A program made the position numbers and the translations under genes. Of a DNA stretch of 64,000 bases, positions 45,496 to 54,068 are shown piece by piece (the first letter of the stretch is position 1; every line of letters starts with the position of its first letter). Below the pieces are notes generated by a model, which was given only the letters and a program-made list of their open reading frames with translations, was not told where the DNA came from and made no database searches. The DNA comes from Henriciella sp. (lineage in GTDB: Bacteria; Pseudomonadota; Alphaproteobacteria; Caulobacterales; Hyphomonadaceae), in NCBI RefSeq assembly GCF_029937755.1, contig NZ_JAPYPG010000001.1, forward strand, positions 620,001 through 684,000, given 5' to 3'.

Positions 45496-45903
45496 ATGGC
45501 TGAAAAGCTTCACTTCTCTCTCGTCTCGCCCGCCAAGGAACTCTTTTCCGGCGATGTCGACCATGTGATCGCCCCCGGTTCGGAAGGCGAGTTCGGCGTT
45601 CTGGCAAATCACGCGCCCTTCATGACGACGCTGAAGAATGGCGTTGTCCGCGTGCTCGATGGTGAGACGACGAAGATGCGCCTGTTTGTGCGCGGCGGCT
45701 TTGCCGACGTGACGCCGGCTGGCCTGACCATCCTTGCCGAGGAAGCCGTGGATCTCTCCTCGACCGATGTTGCGACCGTCGATGCCGAGCTGGAAGAGGC
45801 GAAGTCCAAGCTCCTGTCCGAAGGCAAGGACAGCCCGCACCACGGCGCCCTTCAAGCCCAGGTCGACTATCTGAGCGATCTCAAGGCTGCGCTGGTCCAC
45901 TAG
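45496..45903 (+). CDS. atpC: ATP synthase F1 subunit epsilon
   Basis: The 135-residue subunit begins 'EKLHFSLVSPAKELFSGDVD' and contains VIAPGSEGEFGVLANHAPFMT, the epsilon beta-sandwich signature. The short helical C-terminal domain (about 90-135) follows, with no unusual features. It couples rotor and F1 and can inhibit ATP hydrolysis. It normally follows atpD directly; here it is about 1.9 kb away behind a terminator and a reversed gene, so it needs its own promoter. No strong ribosome site precedes ATG 45496. Confidence 0.95.
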   Translation: MAEKLHFSLVSPAKELFSGDVDHVIAPGSEGEFGVLANHAPFMTTLKNGVVRVLDGETTKMRLFVRGGFADVTPAGLTILAEEAVDLSSTDVATVDAELEEAKSKLLSEGKDSPHHGALQAQVDYLSDLKAALVH

Positions 45904-46020
45904 GCCTCCCCAATATCAGAAAATCCAGCGAGCGCCCGCAAGAGGCGGATACTGGGCCCTGCGCGCTTGGCAGATCAGCCTGGGCGCTGCTAAGCTGATG
46001 ACTAACAGGGAGAGCTGATC

Positions 46021-46596
46021 ATGAAATTTCTGGCATTTGGCACACTCGGCGTGGCCGTCCTCGCAACAGGCTGCATGACCCCGCAAGAGCGCGAAGCCGC
46101 CAAGCCGGGCGCCGCGATCACACAGGCCGAAGGCGTCAAGGCATTCTCCGATGCTGTGCTCGGCCACTGCCTGCCCGCCATCCATACCGACCAGGAATTC
46201 AAGGATTTCGAGGTAAAGGGCGTGACGCGGCTTCGGGCCCTCGAAGAGAACAAGATCTCGATGTTCGAGAATGACGAGCTGCCCGTCTGGCAGATGGTCG
46301 AAGGCGTCGTCCAGGTCCAGCTCGATCCCGGCCAGTCCTGCGAGGCCCAGACCTTTGGCATGCCCGTCAAGGCAAGCTTCGACGTGATCGGCAATACGGC
46401 GCTGCAGACCGACTATTATTATAGCGATACCGATGTCGGTTATCCTCAGGATGGCGATGCGTTGCGCCGTGTACTCGTATCCGGAAACGGGGCCGACAAG
46501 ATCACGCTCACTCTGACCGGCACGAAAGCCGGTGAAGATGCAAGCCCTGGCGAATACTCAAAACTGCGGGCCGTGGTCGAGAAAACGCCTGAATAA
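46021..46596 (+). CDS. Hypothetical lipoprotein
   Basis: The 191-residue protein has a lipoprotein signal with LATGC (Cys18). The mature part contains Cys in GHCLPAI and QSCEAQTF, which may form a disulfide, and blocks 'EGVKAFSDAVLGHCLPAIHT' and 'ISMFENDELPVWQMVEGVVQVQ'. No family is recognised, although a periplasmic helical-plus-beta fold is likely. ATG 46021 follows AGGGAGAG at good spacing. It is a single gene converging on the small gene at 46607. Confidence 0.75.
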   Translation: MKFLAFGTLGVAVLATGCMTPQEREAAKPGAAITQAEGVKAFSDAVLGHCLPAIHTDQEFKDFEVKGVTRLRALEENKISMFENDELPVWQMVEGVVQVQLDPGQSCEAQTFGMPVKASFDVIGNTALQTDYYYSDTDVGYPQDGDALRRVLVSGNGADKITLTLTGTKAGEDASPGEYSKLRAVVEKTPE

Positions 46597-46606
46597 GCTG
46601 GGCGCT

Positions 46607-46867
46607 TCATGCGCCCCGCAGCCACGCTAACGCACCCGGCGCCATCCCCATGAACTTCGGGTCGTCTGCAAGCGGGGCGACAAGCAGGCCCGCCGGCTGA
46701 GCGGCGCGTTTGATGGCGTGGTAGACCTTCGACCGGCTCTGGTCTGACCGCAGCACGTAAAGCCCCTCATCGAGCTGGCGCATGCCAGCGAATTCCGACA
46801 CCCGCAAGGAGTGCCGGGGGCTTCGGAGATAGATCAGATACAGGCTTGATGGGGCGTCATCCGGCAT
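46607..46867 (-). CDS. Small hypothetical protein downstream of the alkane module
   Basis: The 86-residue protein is soluble and basic, with 'YLIYLRSPRHSLRVSEFAGM', LDEGLYVLRSDQSRSKVYHAIKR and a C-terminal GMAPGALAWLRGA. It lies 45 bases downstream of the thioesterase gene on the same strand, so it could be the last gene of that transcript. No family is recognised. ATG 46867 is preferred over a longer start. Confidence 0.55.
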   Translation of the reverse strand: MPDDAPSSLYLIYLRSPRHSLRVSEFAGMRQLDEGLYVLRSDQSRSKVYHAIKRAAQPAGLLVAPLADDPKFMGMAPGALAWLRGA

Positions 46868-46911
46868 AGGCTGAAGACGCCCTGGCCGTGACATGGTTCC
46901 GCGGGCGCGCC

Positions 46912-47700
46912 TTACCCGAACACCGCAATCGTCTGGCGGCCGATCATCACCGGCTCGCCGGAGGCGTTCCAGAGCCGCATGGACTGGCTGGAATAGCCGT
47001 CCTTCGTCGCCTGCGCCTCATGATGGGCAAGGAACCAGCCTTCGCTCGTCGTGATGTGATCGGTCAGGAATTCCGCCATCCAGGTCATTGAGCTGATCGG
47101 CGCCGGCTCGCGCATCATCGACATCGCCGCAGGTGGCGGCGAATCTGCGATGGAGAGCAGCGTGGTCGGATTCCAGAGCGCCCCTTCATCCTTGTGGCGC
47201 AGCCATAGCGTCATGTCGCCATGCGCAGCGCCACTCATCGGCGGCTGGCCCGCCGCGAGGCGGACATTGAAATGGTTTGCGAAGGTTGGCCTGCGTCCGC
47301 TGCCAAAGAAGGACGGACACGCATCAGGCCCTTTCACCTCGGGACATTCGCGCGAGCGCTGGTCGAGCTTCGAGGCGCGCTTGGCTCCGAAGGTGAAGAT
47401 GCAGCGCGCCATGATGCCCTCTTCGGTCACCATATCGGCATTGACGAAGGCCGAGGACTTGCCGCGTCTCAGGACGGCCGGCGAAATCACCACTTCCCCG
47501 CCAACCGGCCCGATAAAGGCAATCTGCGCGGCCCGGACCGGCATGTCGGGAATGAGCTCCAGCGCCGATTCCAGGCACAGGGCGGCCGTGAGGCCGCCAT
47601 AGGTCGTACGTCCCTGCATCCAGTCTTCAGGGACGGTCGCCTCAACGCGGCCATGGGTACCGCGCTTCAGCCCGGCAATAAGTTCACTGTAGAGCGGCAT
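46912..47700 (-). CDS. TesB-like acyl-CoA thioesterase (double hotdog)
   Basis: The 262-residue protein has the two-hotdog layout of TesB-like thioesterases. The first half carries 'WMQGRTTYGGLTAALCLESAL', where the G-x-Y/F-GG pattern is typical, and VRAAQIAFIGPVGGEVVI. The second half carries 'DMTLWLRHKDEGALWNPTTLLSIAD' and 'SSMTWMAEFLTDHITTSEGW' then LAHHEAQATKDGYSSQ. It should hydrolyse acyl-CoA. Its position downstream of ferredoxin, reductase and CYP153 suggests handling of fatty acyl-CoA made from oxidised alkanes. Confidence 0.87.
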   Translation of the reverse strand: MPLYSELIAGLKRGTHGRVEATVPEDWMQGRTTYGGLTAALCLESALELIPDMPVRAAQIAFIGPVGGEVVISPAVLRRGKSSAFVNADMVTEEGIMARCIFTFGAKRASKLDQRSRECPEVKGPDACPSFFGSGRRPTFANHFNVRLAAGQPPMSGAAHGDMTLWLRHKDEGALWNPTTLLSIADSPPPAAMSMMREPAPISSMTWMAEFLTDHITTSEGWFLAHHEAQATKDGYSSQSMRLWNASGEPVMIGRQTIAVFG

Positions 47701-47716
47701 CCCGAGGGGCCAGCAG

Positions 47717-48037
47717 CTAGTGCTGGCTCTCCGGGGTCGTCACCTTCAGGCCATCAAGCTCGTCAGACACGGTGATCTGGCATGAGAGACGGGAATTCGA
47801 CTGCACGTTCTCGGCAAAATCGAGCATCGACTGCTCCATCTCCTCCGGCTGGCCGACTTTCTCCATGAAGGCTTCGTCGACATAGACGTGGCAGGTGGCG
47901 CAGGCGCAGGCACCGCCGCAATCGGCATCGATGCCCGGGACCGAATTCTTGATCGCGGTCTCCATAACGGTCTCGCCATTCTTGGCTTCAATCTGGCGTT
48001 CGCCGCCATCGTGGTCGATATAGGTAATTGTCGGCAT
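47717..48037 (-). CDS. 2Fe-2S ferredoxin of the CYP153 system
   Basis: The 106-residue ferredoxin has the cluster ligands Cys40, Cys46, Cys49 and Cys86 in the C-x5-C-x2-C...C pattern ('[17 protein letters not shown]', SRLSCQI). It is of the adrenodoxin/putidaredoxin type that feeds P450s, with '[16 protein letters not shown]' near the end. It lies between the ferredoxin reductase and thioesterase genes, 16 bases after the former. It should carry electrons from the reductase to the P450 at 49989. Confidence 0.94.
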   Translation of the reverse strand: MPTITYIDHDGGERQIEAKNGETVMETAIKNSVPGIDADCGGACACATCHVYVDEAFMEKVGQPEEMEQSMLDFAENVQSNSRLSCQITVSDELDGLKVTTPESQH

Positions 48038-48052
48038 TGAAGTCGTCTCTCC

Positions 48053-49294
48053 TCAGGCGGCCGCAGCCGCGATCTCTTTCATGCTGGTGGATGTATCACT
48101 CAACCGGTCTGGCGCAATGACAGCCCCGGTCATGATAAGCTTTTTGGATGCGATGAATTCCGGCGGACTGTTCACCGCGTCGACGGCAATGAGCCGCCCA
48201 TTCTTCAGATAGAAGGCCGCAAATTTCTTTGCTGCTTTGTCGCCGCGCACCACAACCGTGTCATGGCCCTGCGAAAGACCGGCAATCTGCAGCTTGATGT
48301 CGTACTGGTCGGACCAGAACCACGGGCAGTCGATGTTCGGGCGCGGCTTGTCCATGATGGCGGCCGCAGCAAGCTTGCCCTGTTCGATCGCGTTATGGAC
48401 GCTCTCGAGCCGTCCGGTGCGGGCATAATGGGCGAGCGGGCGGACCGTGCAGTCCCCGGCAGCAAAGATGCGCGGATCGGTCGTGCGAGCGTCTTCATCG
48501 ACGATGATCCCGTCCTTGACGGCCAGTCCGGCGTCTGCGGCGAGTTCGACATTCGGCACGATCCCGATGCCGGCGAGCACCATGTCGGCCTCGATTTCCT
48601 CGCCACCCGCCAGAACGGCATGGCTGACTGTACCGCCCTCGCCTTTCAGCTTGTCCAGGCGCGCGCCGAGGCGGATATCCACGCCATGTTCCTTATGCAG
48701 GTCCTGATAGAATTCCGAGATGACCGGGCTGGTGACGCGCGCAAGCACGCGATCAGCCATTTCCAGGACGGTCACGTCAAGGCCGAGCTGGCGCGCCACG
48801 GCTGCGGCTTCGAGCCCGATATAGCCAGCCCCGATGATCACCAGCTTCTGGCCGGGGATCATTTTCGGCTGGATATGCTCGACATCGGCGAGACCGCGCA
48901 GGTCAAAGACGTTCTTCAAATCCATGCCCTCGACCGGCAGGGCACGCGGGCGCGAACCGGTGGCGATGATCAGGGCGTCATAGGGCAGGTGCCCGCCATG
49001 CTCGAGGCGCACCTCGCGGGCTGAGCGGTCGAGCTTTTCCACGCGCTGGGACAGCAGCGTCTCGACCTTGTTGTCTTCATACCAGGCTGCGGGTTTGAAA
49101 TAGAGCCGGTCTTCGGCCATCTCGCCCTTCATATAGGCTTTCGAGAGCGGCGGGCGCTGATAAGGCAGTGCGGTTTCGTCACCGACAAGCGCGATATGGC
49201 CCTCATAGCCGAACAGGCGCAGCGACTGAATCGCCTGCGCGCCAGCCTGACCGCCGCCGATGACAACTATATTTTCAGCGCTGGACAGGTCCAA
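48053..49294 (-). CDS. NAD(P)H-ferredoxin reductase (putidaredoxin reductase type)
   Basis: The 413-residue flavoprotein has an FAD motif 'IVVIGGGQAGAQAIQSLR', an NAD(P) motif 'LVIIGAGYIGLEAAAVARQLG', the 'FAAGDCTVRPLAHY' FAD block, and a C-terminal domain with 'FWSDQYDIKLQIAG', characteristic of putidaredoxin-type reductases. It moves electrons from NAD(P)H to the adjacent ferredoxin. It follows the TetR gene by 23 bases on the same strand. Confidence 0.94.
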   Translation of the reverse strand: MDLSSAENIVVIGGGQAGAQAIQSLRLFGYEGHIALVGDETALPYQRPPLSKAYMKGEMAEDRLYFKPAAWYEDNKVETLLSQRVEKLDRSAREVRLEHGGHLPYDALIIATGSRPRALPVEGMDLKNVFDLRGLADVEHIQPKMIPGQKLVIIGAGYIGLEAAAVARQLGLDVTVLEMADRVLARVTSPVISEFYQDLHKEHGVDIRLGARLDKLKGEGGTVSHAVLAGGEEIEADMVLAGIGIVPNVELAADAGLAVKDGIIVDEDARTTDPRIFAAGDCTVRPLAHYARTGRLESVHNAIEQGKLAAAAIMDKPRPNIDCPWFWSDQYDIKLQIAGLSQGHDTVVVRGDKAAKKFAAFYLKNGRLIAVDAVNSPPEFIASKKLIMTGAVIAPDRLSDTSTSMKEIAAAAA

Positions 49295-49317
49295 ACCCCG
49301 TTTTCCTCCCGCTCTTT

Positions 49318-49989
49318 TCAGTCTTTCATGACGCAGGCGTCACGATTTTTCAAGCCATGCTTGGCAAGTGCGCCAATACGTCCCTGCAGCTCTGTATTCG
49401 CAGCGGGAGTAAGCCGATGGGAGAACAAGGTCAAATGCTGCCGGATACCGCGTGAAACCGCGCCGGATCCTTCGGTATCCGCCTGTCCGGACTCGCGCAG
49501 GTATTCGAGCTGGTAACGGAGGATGATGATCGCATTCACAGCGAGGTCGTGAACCTCTTCATCCGGCATGTCGAGCAGTCCGGCATCCTGCATGGCTCGG
49601 AAGTAGGCGGATAAATTCTCTACCGACCGGGTATAGATCTCCGGCAGCTGCGCTTCGAGCGCGTCACTGTGTGCGCCATAGTCGACCTGGTCGCGGTACA
49701 TGAAGCGGAAGTCGCGCAGCTCGGCCGCCAGGACGTCGAGATAGTGGACATAGGATCCAAGCACGTCCCCGGCATCCGGCATCAGGGAGAGCCGCATATC
49801 CGCGCGCTCGAGGAAATCTTCCGTGATCGCCTCGAGCAGGTCGCGCTTGGTCTTGAAATGGTACCAGAGATTGCCTTCGGAGATGCCGACCGCTTCGGCC
49901 AGCATCGCCGTTGTGACATTGGCATAGTGCAGCCGGTTGAACAGCCGCCGCGCCGTATCGACAATCCTGTCGCGCGTGCGGACCGCCAT
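49318..49989 (-). CDS. TetR-family regulator of the alkane module
   Basis: The 223-residue regulator has an N-terminal helix-turn-helix ('TAMLAEAVGISEGNLWYHFK', about residues 27-46) and a C-terminal domain with 'ELRDFRFMYRDQVDYGAHS', as in TetR proteins of fatty-acid or alkane metabolism. Its start overlaps the CYP153 stop (TGATG), so the two are translationally coupled. A perfect inverted repeat upstream of the P450 at 51284-51299 is the likely operator. The inducer could be an alkane, alcohol or acyl-CoA. Confidence 0.9.
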   Translation of the reverse strand: MAVRTRDRIVDTARRLFNRLHYANVTTAMLAEAVGISEGNLWYHFKTKRDLLEAITEDFLERADMRLSLMPDAGDVLGSYVHYLDVLAAELRDFRFMYRDQVDYGAHSDALEAQLPEIYTRSVENLSAYFRAMQDAGLLDMPDEEVHDLAVNAIIILRYQLEYLRESGQADTEGSGAVSRGIRQHLTLFSHRLTPAANTELQGRIGALAKHGLKNRDACVMKD

Positions 49990-51248
49990 CAGGTCTTGGC
50001 GTGCAACCTGACCGGCAGGTCTGTATAGCCGGTCACGAAATTCGAACTGACACGCGTCGGCTCGCCGGTGACCTCGACCCGGTCGAACCGGTTCATGATC
50101 TCTTCCCAGAGGATACGCAGCTGCATCTCGGCGACACGGTTGCCCATGCAGCGATGGATACCGAACCCGAAGGAGACGTGGTGGCGGGCCCGCTCGCGGT
50201 CGATACGGAACGCGTCCGGATCCTCGATTACCTCCTCGTCGCGATTGCCGGAACAGTACCACATCACGACCTTGTCGCCCTTGCGGATGGTCTTCCCGCC
50301 GATCTCGAAATCCTCCAGGGCGATGCGGCGCATATGCGCCAGCGGCGTCTGGTAGCGGATGACCTCGGAGACCATGTTCGGGATCAGCGAGGGATCGGCT
50401 TTCAGTTTGGCGTATTCCTCAGGGTTCTTGTTCAGGAAATACACCCCTCCGGAAATGGAATTGCGGGTCGTGTCATTGCCGCCAACGATCAACAGCATGA
50501 GATTGCCGAGCAGCTCCATCGGGTCGTCGATCATGTGCTTTGTTTCATCATTGTGGGCGAGCAGCGAGATGAAATCGAACTTCTGCGGTTGCCCGGCCCG
50601 CTCGACCCAGAGGCGCGAGAAGTATTCCAGGCATTCGGTCAGGTGCTTCATCCGCCATTCCATGTCGACGCCGGCCACGCCCACGGCATCGGACGTCGTG
50701 GCGACGTCAGACCAGAAAGGCAGCTTGTGGCGGTCCTCGAAGGGGAAGTCGAACAGCGTCGCCAGCATCTGCGTCGTCAGTTCGATCGAGACCTTGTCGA
50801 CCCAGTTGAATTCCTCGCCCACGGGCAGCGAGTCGAGGATATTGCAGACGCGCTGCCGGATCAGCGCTTCCAGGTCCGACAGCTGCGTCGGGGCCACGGC
50901 CGGCTGGGCGGCACGGCGCTGGACGTCATGCTTGGGCTGGTCCATCGCGATGAACATGGGCGGCTGGAAATCGTCGCTCGGATCGCCGATGACGATGCTC
51001 GGCTGGGACGAAAAGACTTTGTGGTTGGAATCGACGGTGACGATGTCCTTGAACCGGGTGATCGACCAGTAGGGCCCGAACGGGCTGTCGGGCAGGTAGT
51101 GAACGGGGTCTTCGCGCCGCAGGCGCCTGAACACCTCGTGATGGACATTGTTCTCGAACAGCGCCGCTTCGCTGGGATCGACCTTGTCGATCGGTCCGCT
51201 GAGGTTCCGCGACAGCACATCGTCGTCAATCTGGATCGTATCCGGCAT
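49989..51248 (-). CDS. CYP153-family cytochrome P450 alkane hydroxylase
   Basis: The 419-residue P450 has the heme ligand Cys367 in 'SFGFGIHRCMGNRVAEMQLR', the I-helix oxygen motif GGNDTTR (257-263), and the ExxR pair Glu295/Arg298. The segments 'MFIAMDQPKHDVQRRAAQP' and LLIVGGNDTTRNSISGGVY are characteristic of CYP153, which hydroxylates medium-chain alkanes at the terminal carbon. The required class I partners, ferredoxin and ferredoxin reductase, are encoded downstream in the same run. ATG 51248 follows GGAGG. The family call is strong; chain-length preference cannot be predicted. Confidence 0.93.
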   Translation of the reverse strand: MPDTIQIDDDVLSRNLSGPIDKVDPSEAALFENNVHHEVFRRLRREDPVHYLPDSPFGPYWSITRFKDIVTVDSNHKVFSSQPSIVIGDPSDDFQPPMFIAMDQPKHDVQRRAAQPAVAPTQLSDLEALIRQRVCNILDSLPVGEEFNWVDKVSIELTTQMLATLFDFPFEDRHKLPFWSDVATTSDAVGVAGVDMEWRMKHLTECLEYFSRLWVERAGQPQKFDFISLLAHNDETKHMIDDPMELLGNLMLLIVGGNDTTRNSISGGVYFLNKNPEEYAKLKADPSLIPNMVSEVIRYQTPLAHMRRIALEDFEIGGKTIRKGDKVVMWYCSGNRDEEVIEDPDAFRIDRERARHHVSFGFGIHRCMGNRVAEMQLRILWEEIMNRFDRVEVTGEPTRVSSNFVTGYTDLPVRLHAKT

Positions 51249-51283
51249 TCTTGTTCCTCCCGATTTATTGTTCTGATCTTTTC

Positions 51284-51299
51284 TAGGGTACATACCCTA
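51284..51299. promoter_or_regulatory. Perfect inverted repeat upstream of CYP153, probable TetR operator
   Basis: TAGGGTA-CA-TACCCTA is a perfect 7-2-7 inverted repeat. It ends 35 bases upstream of the CYP153 start, within the divergent region shared with the gene at 51411. Confidence 0.65.
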
Positions 51300-51410
51300 A
51301 ACCGCAGGGGCCTGCAATCGGCACGCCTTGCCTGCCGATTTCCTTTTGTCGGAACACCTTCGCCGCGTTATTGCCGGTCAGGCCGGATCTGCAGAGGAAG
51401 AAGGTGGGAC

Positions 51411-52529
51411 ATGCGCAAGGATATCGAAGCTCGCAACAGGCGGATGATGGAGATGCTTCATGCCCGCGCCGCGAAGCTGACGCGCGGCGAAAGCCTGACA
51501 CCGCCCATCGTCAACGCCGCGAAGTACGCCCTGCCTGGCGATCCCGAGCATGCCTTCCCCTATGGCCGCTTCGACAATCCCACCTGGCAGAGCGTGGAAG
51601 CCGCCATCGGTGCGCTGGAAGACGCCGAAACCGTGTGCTTCCCGTCCGGCATGGCCGCGGTGACCGCCGCCATCATGGCCGCCCTGAAACCAAAGGCGAA
51701 AGTCCTGCTGCCCTCTGACGGCTATTACACCGTGCGCGTCCTGATGGATGAGTTCTTCCGCCAGCACGACATCGAGGTGACCGAGGTGGCCACGGCCGAC
51801 ATGGATCGCCATGACGTGTCGGCTTATGACCTCGTCTGGCTGGAGACCCCCTCCAATCCGGGCCTCGACACCTGCGACATCGCCGCGATCGCGGAGCGCA
51901 CGCACGCCGCTGGCGGGCTTGTCTGCGTCGACAATACGACCGCGACCCCCCTGCTCCAGCCGACCCTCGATCTCGGCGCCGACCTGACGGTTTCTTCCGA
52001 TACCAAGGCCCTGGCCGGGCATTCCGATGTCCTTTTCGGCCATGTCTCCGCGCGCAATGGCGATCTCATCGAACGGGTACGCCAATGGCGCAAGCTGTCG
52101 GGCTCCACGCCCGGCCCGGCCGAAGCCTATCTCGCCTATCGCGGACTGATGACGCTGGAGGTCCGGCTGGAGCGGATGTGCGCGAATGCGATGGCGCTGG
52201 CCAATCTGTTCTACACGCATCCCGCCGTGCAGGCCGTTCGCTTTCCCGGCCTTGCTGACGATCCCTCCTATGCCACGGCAACGAAACAGATGGCCCAGCC
52301 GGGCTTCGTCATCGGGCTGAGCTTTGCCGACAAGGCGATCGCCGAGCGCTTCATCTCCGAATGCCCCGCCATCTTCGCCGCGACCAGCTTTGGCGGTGTC
52401 CAGACGAGCGGCGAACGCCGCGCTCGCTGGGGCGATGATGTGGCCGAAGGGTATGTGCGCCTGTCTGTCGGCTGCGAACCGCACGACGCTCTGATGAGCG
52501 CGATCTCGGAAACGCTGGATACCCTCTGA
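51411..52529 (+). CDS. Cys/Met-metabolism PLP-dependent enzyme (cystathionine gamma-lyase-like)
   Basis: The 372-residue protein is a fold-type I PLP enzyme of the MetB/MetC/MetZ family. It shows 'YGRFDNPTWQSVEAAIGALE', FPSGMAAVTAAIMA, 'VWLETPSNPGLDTCDI', the PLP lysine in 'VSSDTKALAGHSDVLFGH', and 'SFGGVQTSGERRARWGDD' near the end. It could be a cystathionine beta- or gamma-lyase; the exact reaction cannot be told. ATG 51411 has an AAGGTGGG site. Its stop overlaps the tsaE start by one base (TGATG). Confidence 0.88.
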   Translation: MRKDIEARNRRMMEMLHARAAKLTRGESLTPPIVNAAKYALPGDPEHAFPYGRFDNPTWQSVEAAIGALEDAETVCFPSGMAAVTAAIMAALKPKAKVLLPSDGYYTVRVLMDEFFRQHDIEVTEVATADMDRHDVSAYDLVWLETPSNPGLDTCDIAAIAERTHAAGGLVCVDNTTATPLLQPTLDLGADLTVSSDTKALAGHSDVLFGHVSARNGDLIERVRQWRKLSGSTPGPAEAYLAYRGLMTLEVRLERMCANAMALANLFYTHPAVQAVRFPGLADDPSYATATKQMAQPGFVIGLSFADKAIAERFISECPAIFAATSFGGVQTSGERRARWGDDVAEGYVRLSVGCEPHDALMSAISETLDTL

Positions 52530-52981
52530 TGAGCATGGTTGAGCTGTTCCTGCCCGATGAAGCCGCAACCGCACGGCTCGCTCGCCGGCTGGCGCCGCAC
52601 CTGAAGCCCGGCGACGTGATCGCGCTCAAGGGCGGACTGGGCGCCGGCAAGACAACCTTTGCCCGCGCCCTCATATCCACGCTGAACGGTGCAGAAACAG
52701 ACGTGCCGAGCCCGACCTACACCCTCGTCCAGACCTATGAGACGCCCGGCCTGCCCGTCTTCCATTTCGACCTTTACCGGCTCGATCATCCCGACGAGGT
52801 CAGGGAGCTTGGCTGGGATGAAACGATGGACGGGCTGGCTCTTATCGAATGGCCGGACAAGGCCGGGGCCCACCTTCCGCAATGGCGCCTCGATCTGACA
52901 CTGGAGCAAACCGACCGCGGGCGCACAGCAAGGCTGGAAGCGCATGGCGAAGACTGGCAGGCTCGCCTTCATGGGTTTTGA
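52529..52981 (+). CDS. tsaE: tRNA threonylcarbamoyladenosine biosynthesis ATPase TsaE
   Basis: The 150-residue P-loop protein has Walker A 'ALKGGLGAGKTTFARALI', the 'PSPTYTLVQTYE' switch region, HFDLYRLDHPDE, and 'ALIEWPDKAG', all typical of TsaE. It is the ATPase that resets the TsaB-TsaD complex during t6A synthesis; tsaD is at 17676 in this window. It overlaps the upstream gene by one base and the downstream kinase, so it is part of a tightly packed operon. Confidence 0.95.
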   Translation: MSMVELFLPDEAATARLARRLAPHLKPGDVIALKGGLGAGKTTFARALISTLNGAETDVPSPTYTLVQTYETPGLPVFHFDLYRLDHPDEVRELGWDETMDGLALIEWPDKAGAHLPQWRLDLTLEQTDRGRTARLEAHGEDWQARLHGF

Positions 52982-54068
52982 CGCGAATCGGTTGCTTGAG
53001 ATCGAGACCTTCCTTGCACGGGAAGGCTGGGGCGAAGCGCGCCTTGCCTGGCTCGGCCAGGATGCCTCGACACGCCGCTATGGAAGGCTGACGCGCCCAT
53101 CCGGCGAAACCGCGCTCCTCATGGATGCCCCGCTCGTCGAGGACGAACCGTGCACACCTGCCATGACGGATGCCGAACGCCTGTCTGGCGGCTGGAACAA
53201 GCAGTCTCGTCTGGCCGCATCGCGCGTTGAGGCGTTTGCGGCGATTGGCGGCTGGTTGCGCAGCCATGGGTTCAGCGCGCCGGAAATCCTGGCCGGTGAT
53301 CCCGATCTCGGCCTTGCCGTGATCGAGGATTTCGGCACGCTCAAGGAATTCGCCCGGCTGATCGAACAGGGCGCAGACGAGGTGACGCTCTACACCGCCG
53401 CAGGCGCAGCGCTTGCCGACCTGCATGCGCAGGAGCGCCCGGTCATCCTTGAAGGCCTGGGCCGCGAATGGCCGCTGCTCGCCTTCGATGACCTCGCCCT
53501 GCGGGTAAACGCAGACCTCTTCGCTGACTGGCTGCCTGTCCTCGACATGCGCATGAAGATGACCGACGCCGCACGCGCCCGCTGGGAGGCGGAACGTGAC
53601 GTCCTGATCGATCAGGCCCGGAGCTTTCCGCGCGACCTGACGCTGCGCGACTACCATGCCGAGAACCTGATCTGGCTGCCCGAACGCGAGGACCGCGCCC
53701 GGATCGGCCTCCTGGATTTCCAGGATGCCGTTATCGGCTGGGATGCCTGGGATATGGCGATGCTGGTGCAGGATGCCCGCCGGGTCGTGACGCCTGAGGC
53801 GCAGACCGCCGCCATCCGCACCTATCTCGACAAGTCCGGCAAGAGCGAGGAAGGCCTGCAGGAACGCCTTGCCGTCATCGGGGCGCTCAATGCGCTGCGC
53901 ATCGCCGGCATCTTTTCCCGCCTGATCGCGCGCGACGGCAAGGACCGCTACGGCCTCTTCCTGCCGCGCCAGAAGACGCTGCTCGCCCGGAACCTCCAGC
54001 ACCCGGCAGCCGCCGGTATGGCCGCTTTCGTGCGCGACACCGCACCCTTCATCTTCGAGGAGGCCTGA
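52944..54068 (+). CDS. amgK: N-acetylmuramate/N-acetylglucosamine kinase AmgK
   Basis: The 374-residue aminoglycoside-phosphotransferase fold protein shows 'LAWLGQDASTRRYGRL', 'LAVIEDFGTLKEFARLI', the catalytic loop 'LTLRDYHAENLIWLPERE' and the metal motif GLLDFQDAVIGWDAWD. AmgK phosphorylates MurNAc at the anomeric carbon for peptidoglycan recycling. The following gene is murU, its partner. ATG 52944 overlaps tsaE by 38 bases; an in-frame ATG at 52971 overlaps by 11 and is almost as likely. Confidence 0.93.
   Translation: MAKTGRLAFMGFDANRLLEIETFLAREGWGEARLAWLGQDASTRRYGRLTRPSGETALLMDAPLVEDEPCTPAMTDAERLSGGWNKQSRLAASRVEAFAAIGGWLRSHGFSAPEILAGDPDLGLAVIEDFGTLKEFARLIEQGADEVTLYTAAGAALADLHAQERPVILEGLGREWPLLAFDDLALRVNADLFADWLPVLDMRMKMTDAARARWEAERDVLIDQARSFPRDLTLRDYHAENLIWLPEREDRARIGLLDFQDAVIGWDAWDMAMLVQDARRVVTPEAQTAAIRTYLDKSGKSEEGLQERLAVIGALNALRIAGIFSRLIARDGKDRYGLFLPRQKTLLARNLQHPAAAGMAAFVRDTAPFIFEEA

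Noticed and set aside
50001-51410. Very long plus-strand frame running into the PLP-enzyme gene (842 codons in total)
   Set aside because: The first part is the antisense shadow of CYP153. The conserved PLP-enzyme sequence begins only at 51411, with a suitable ribosome site there.
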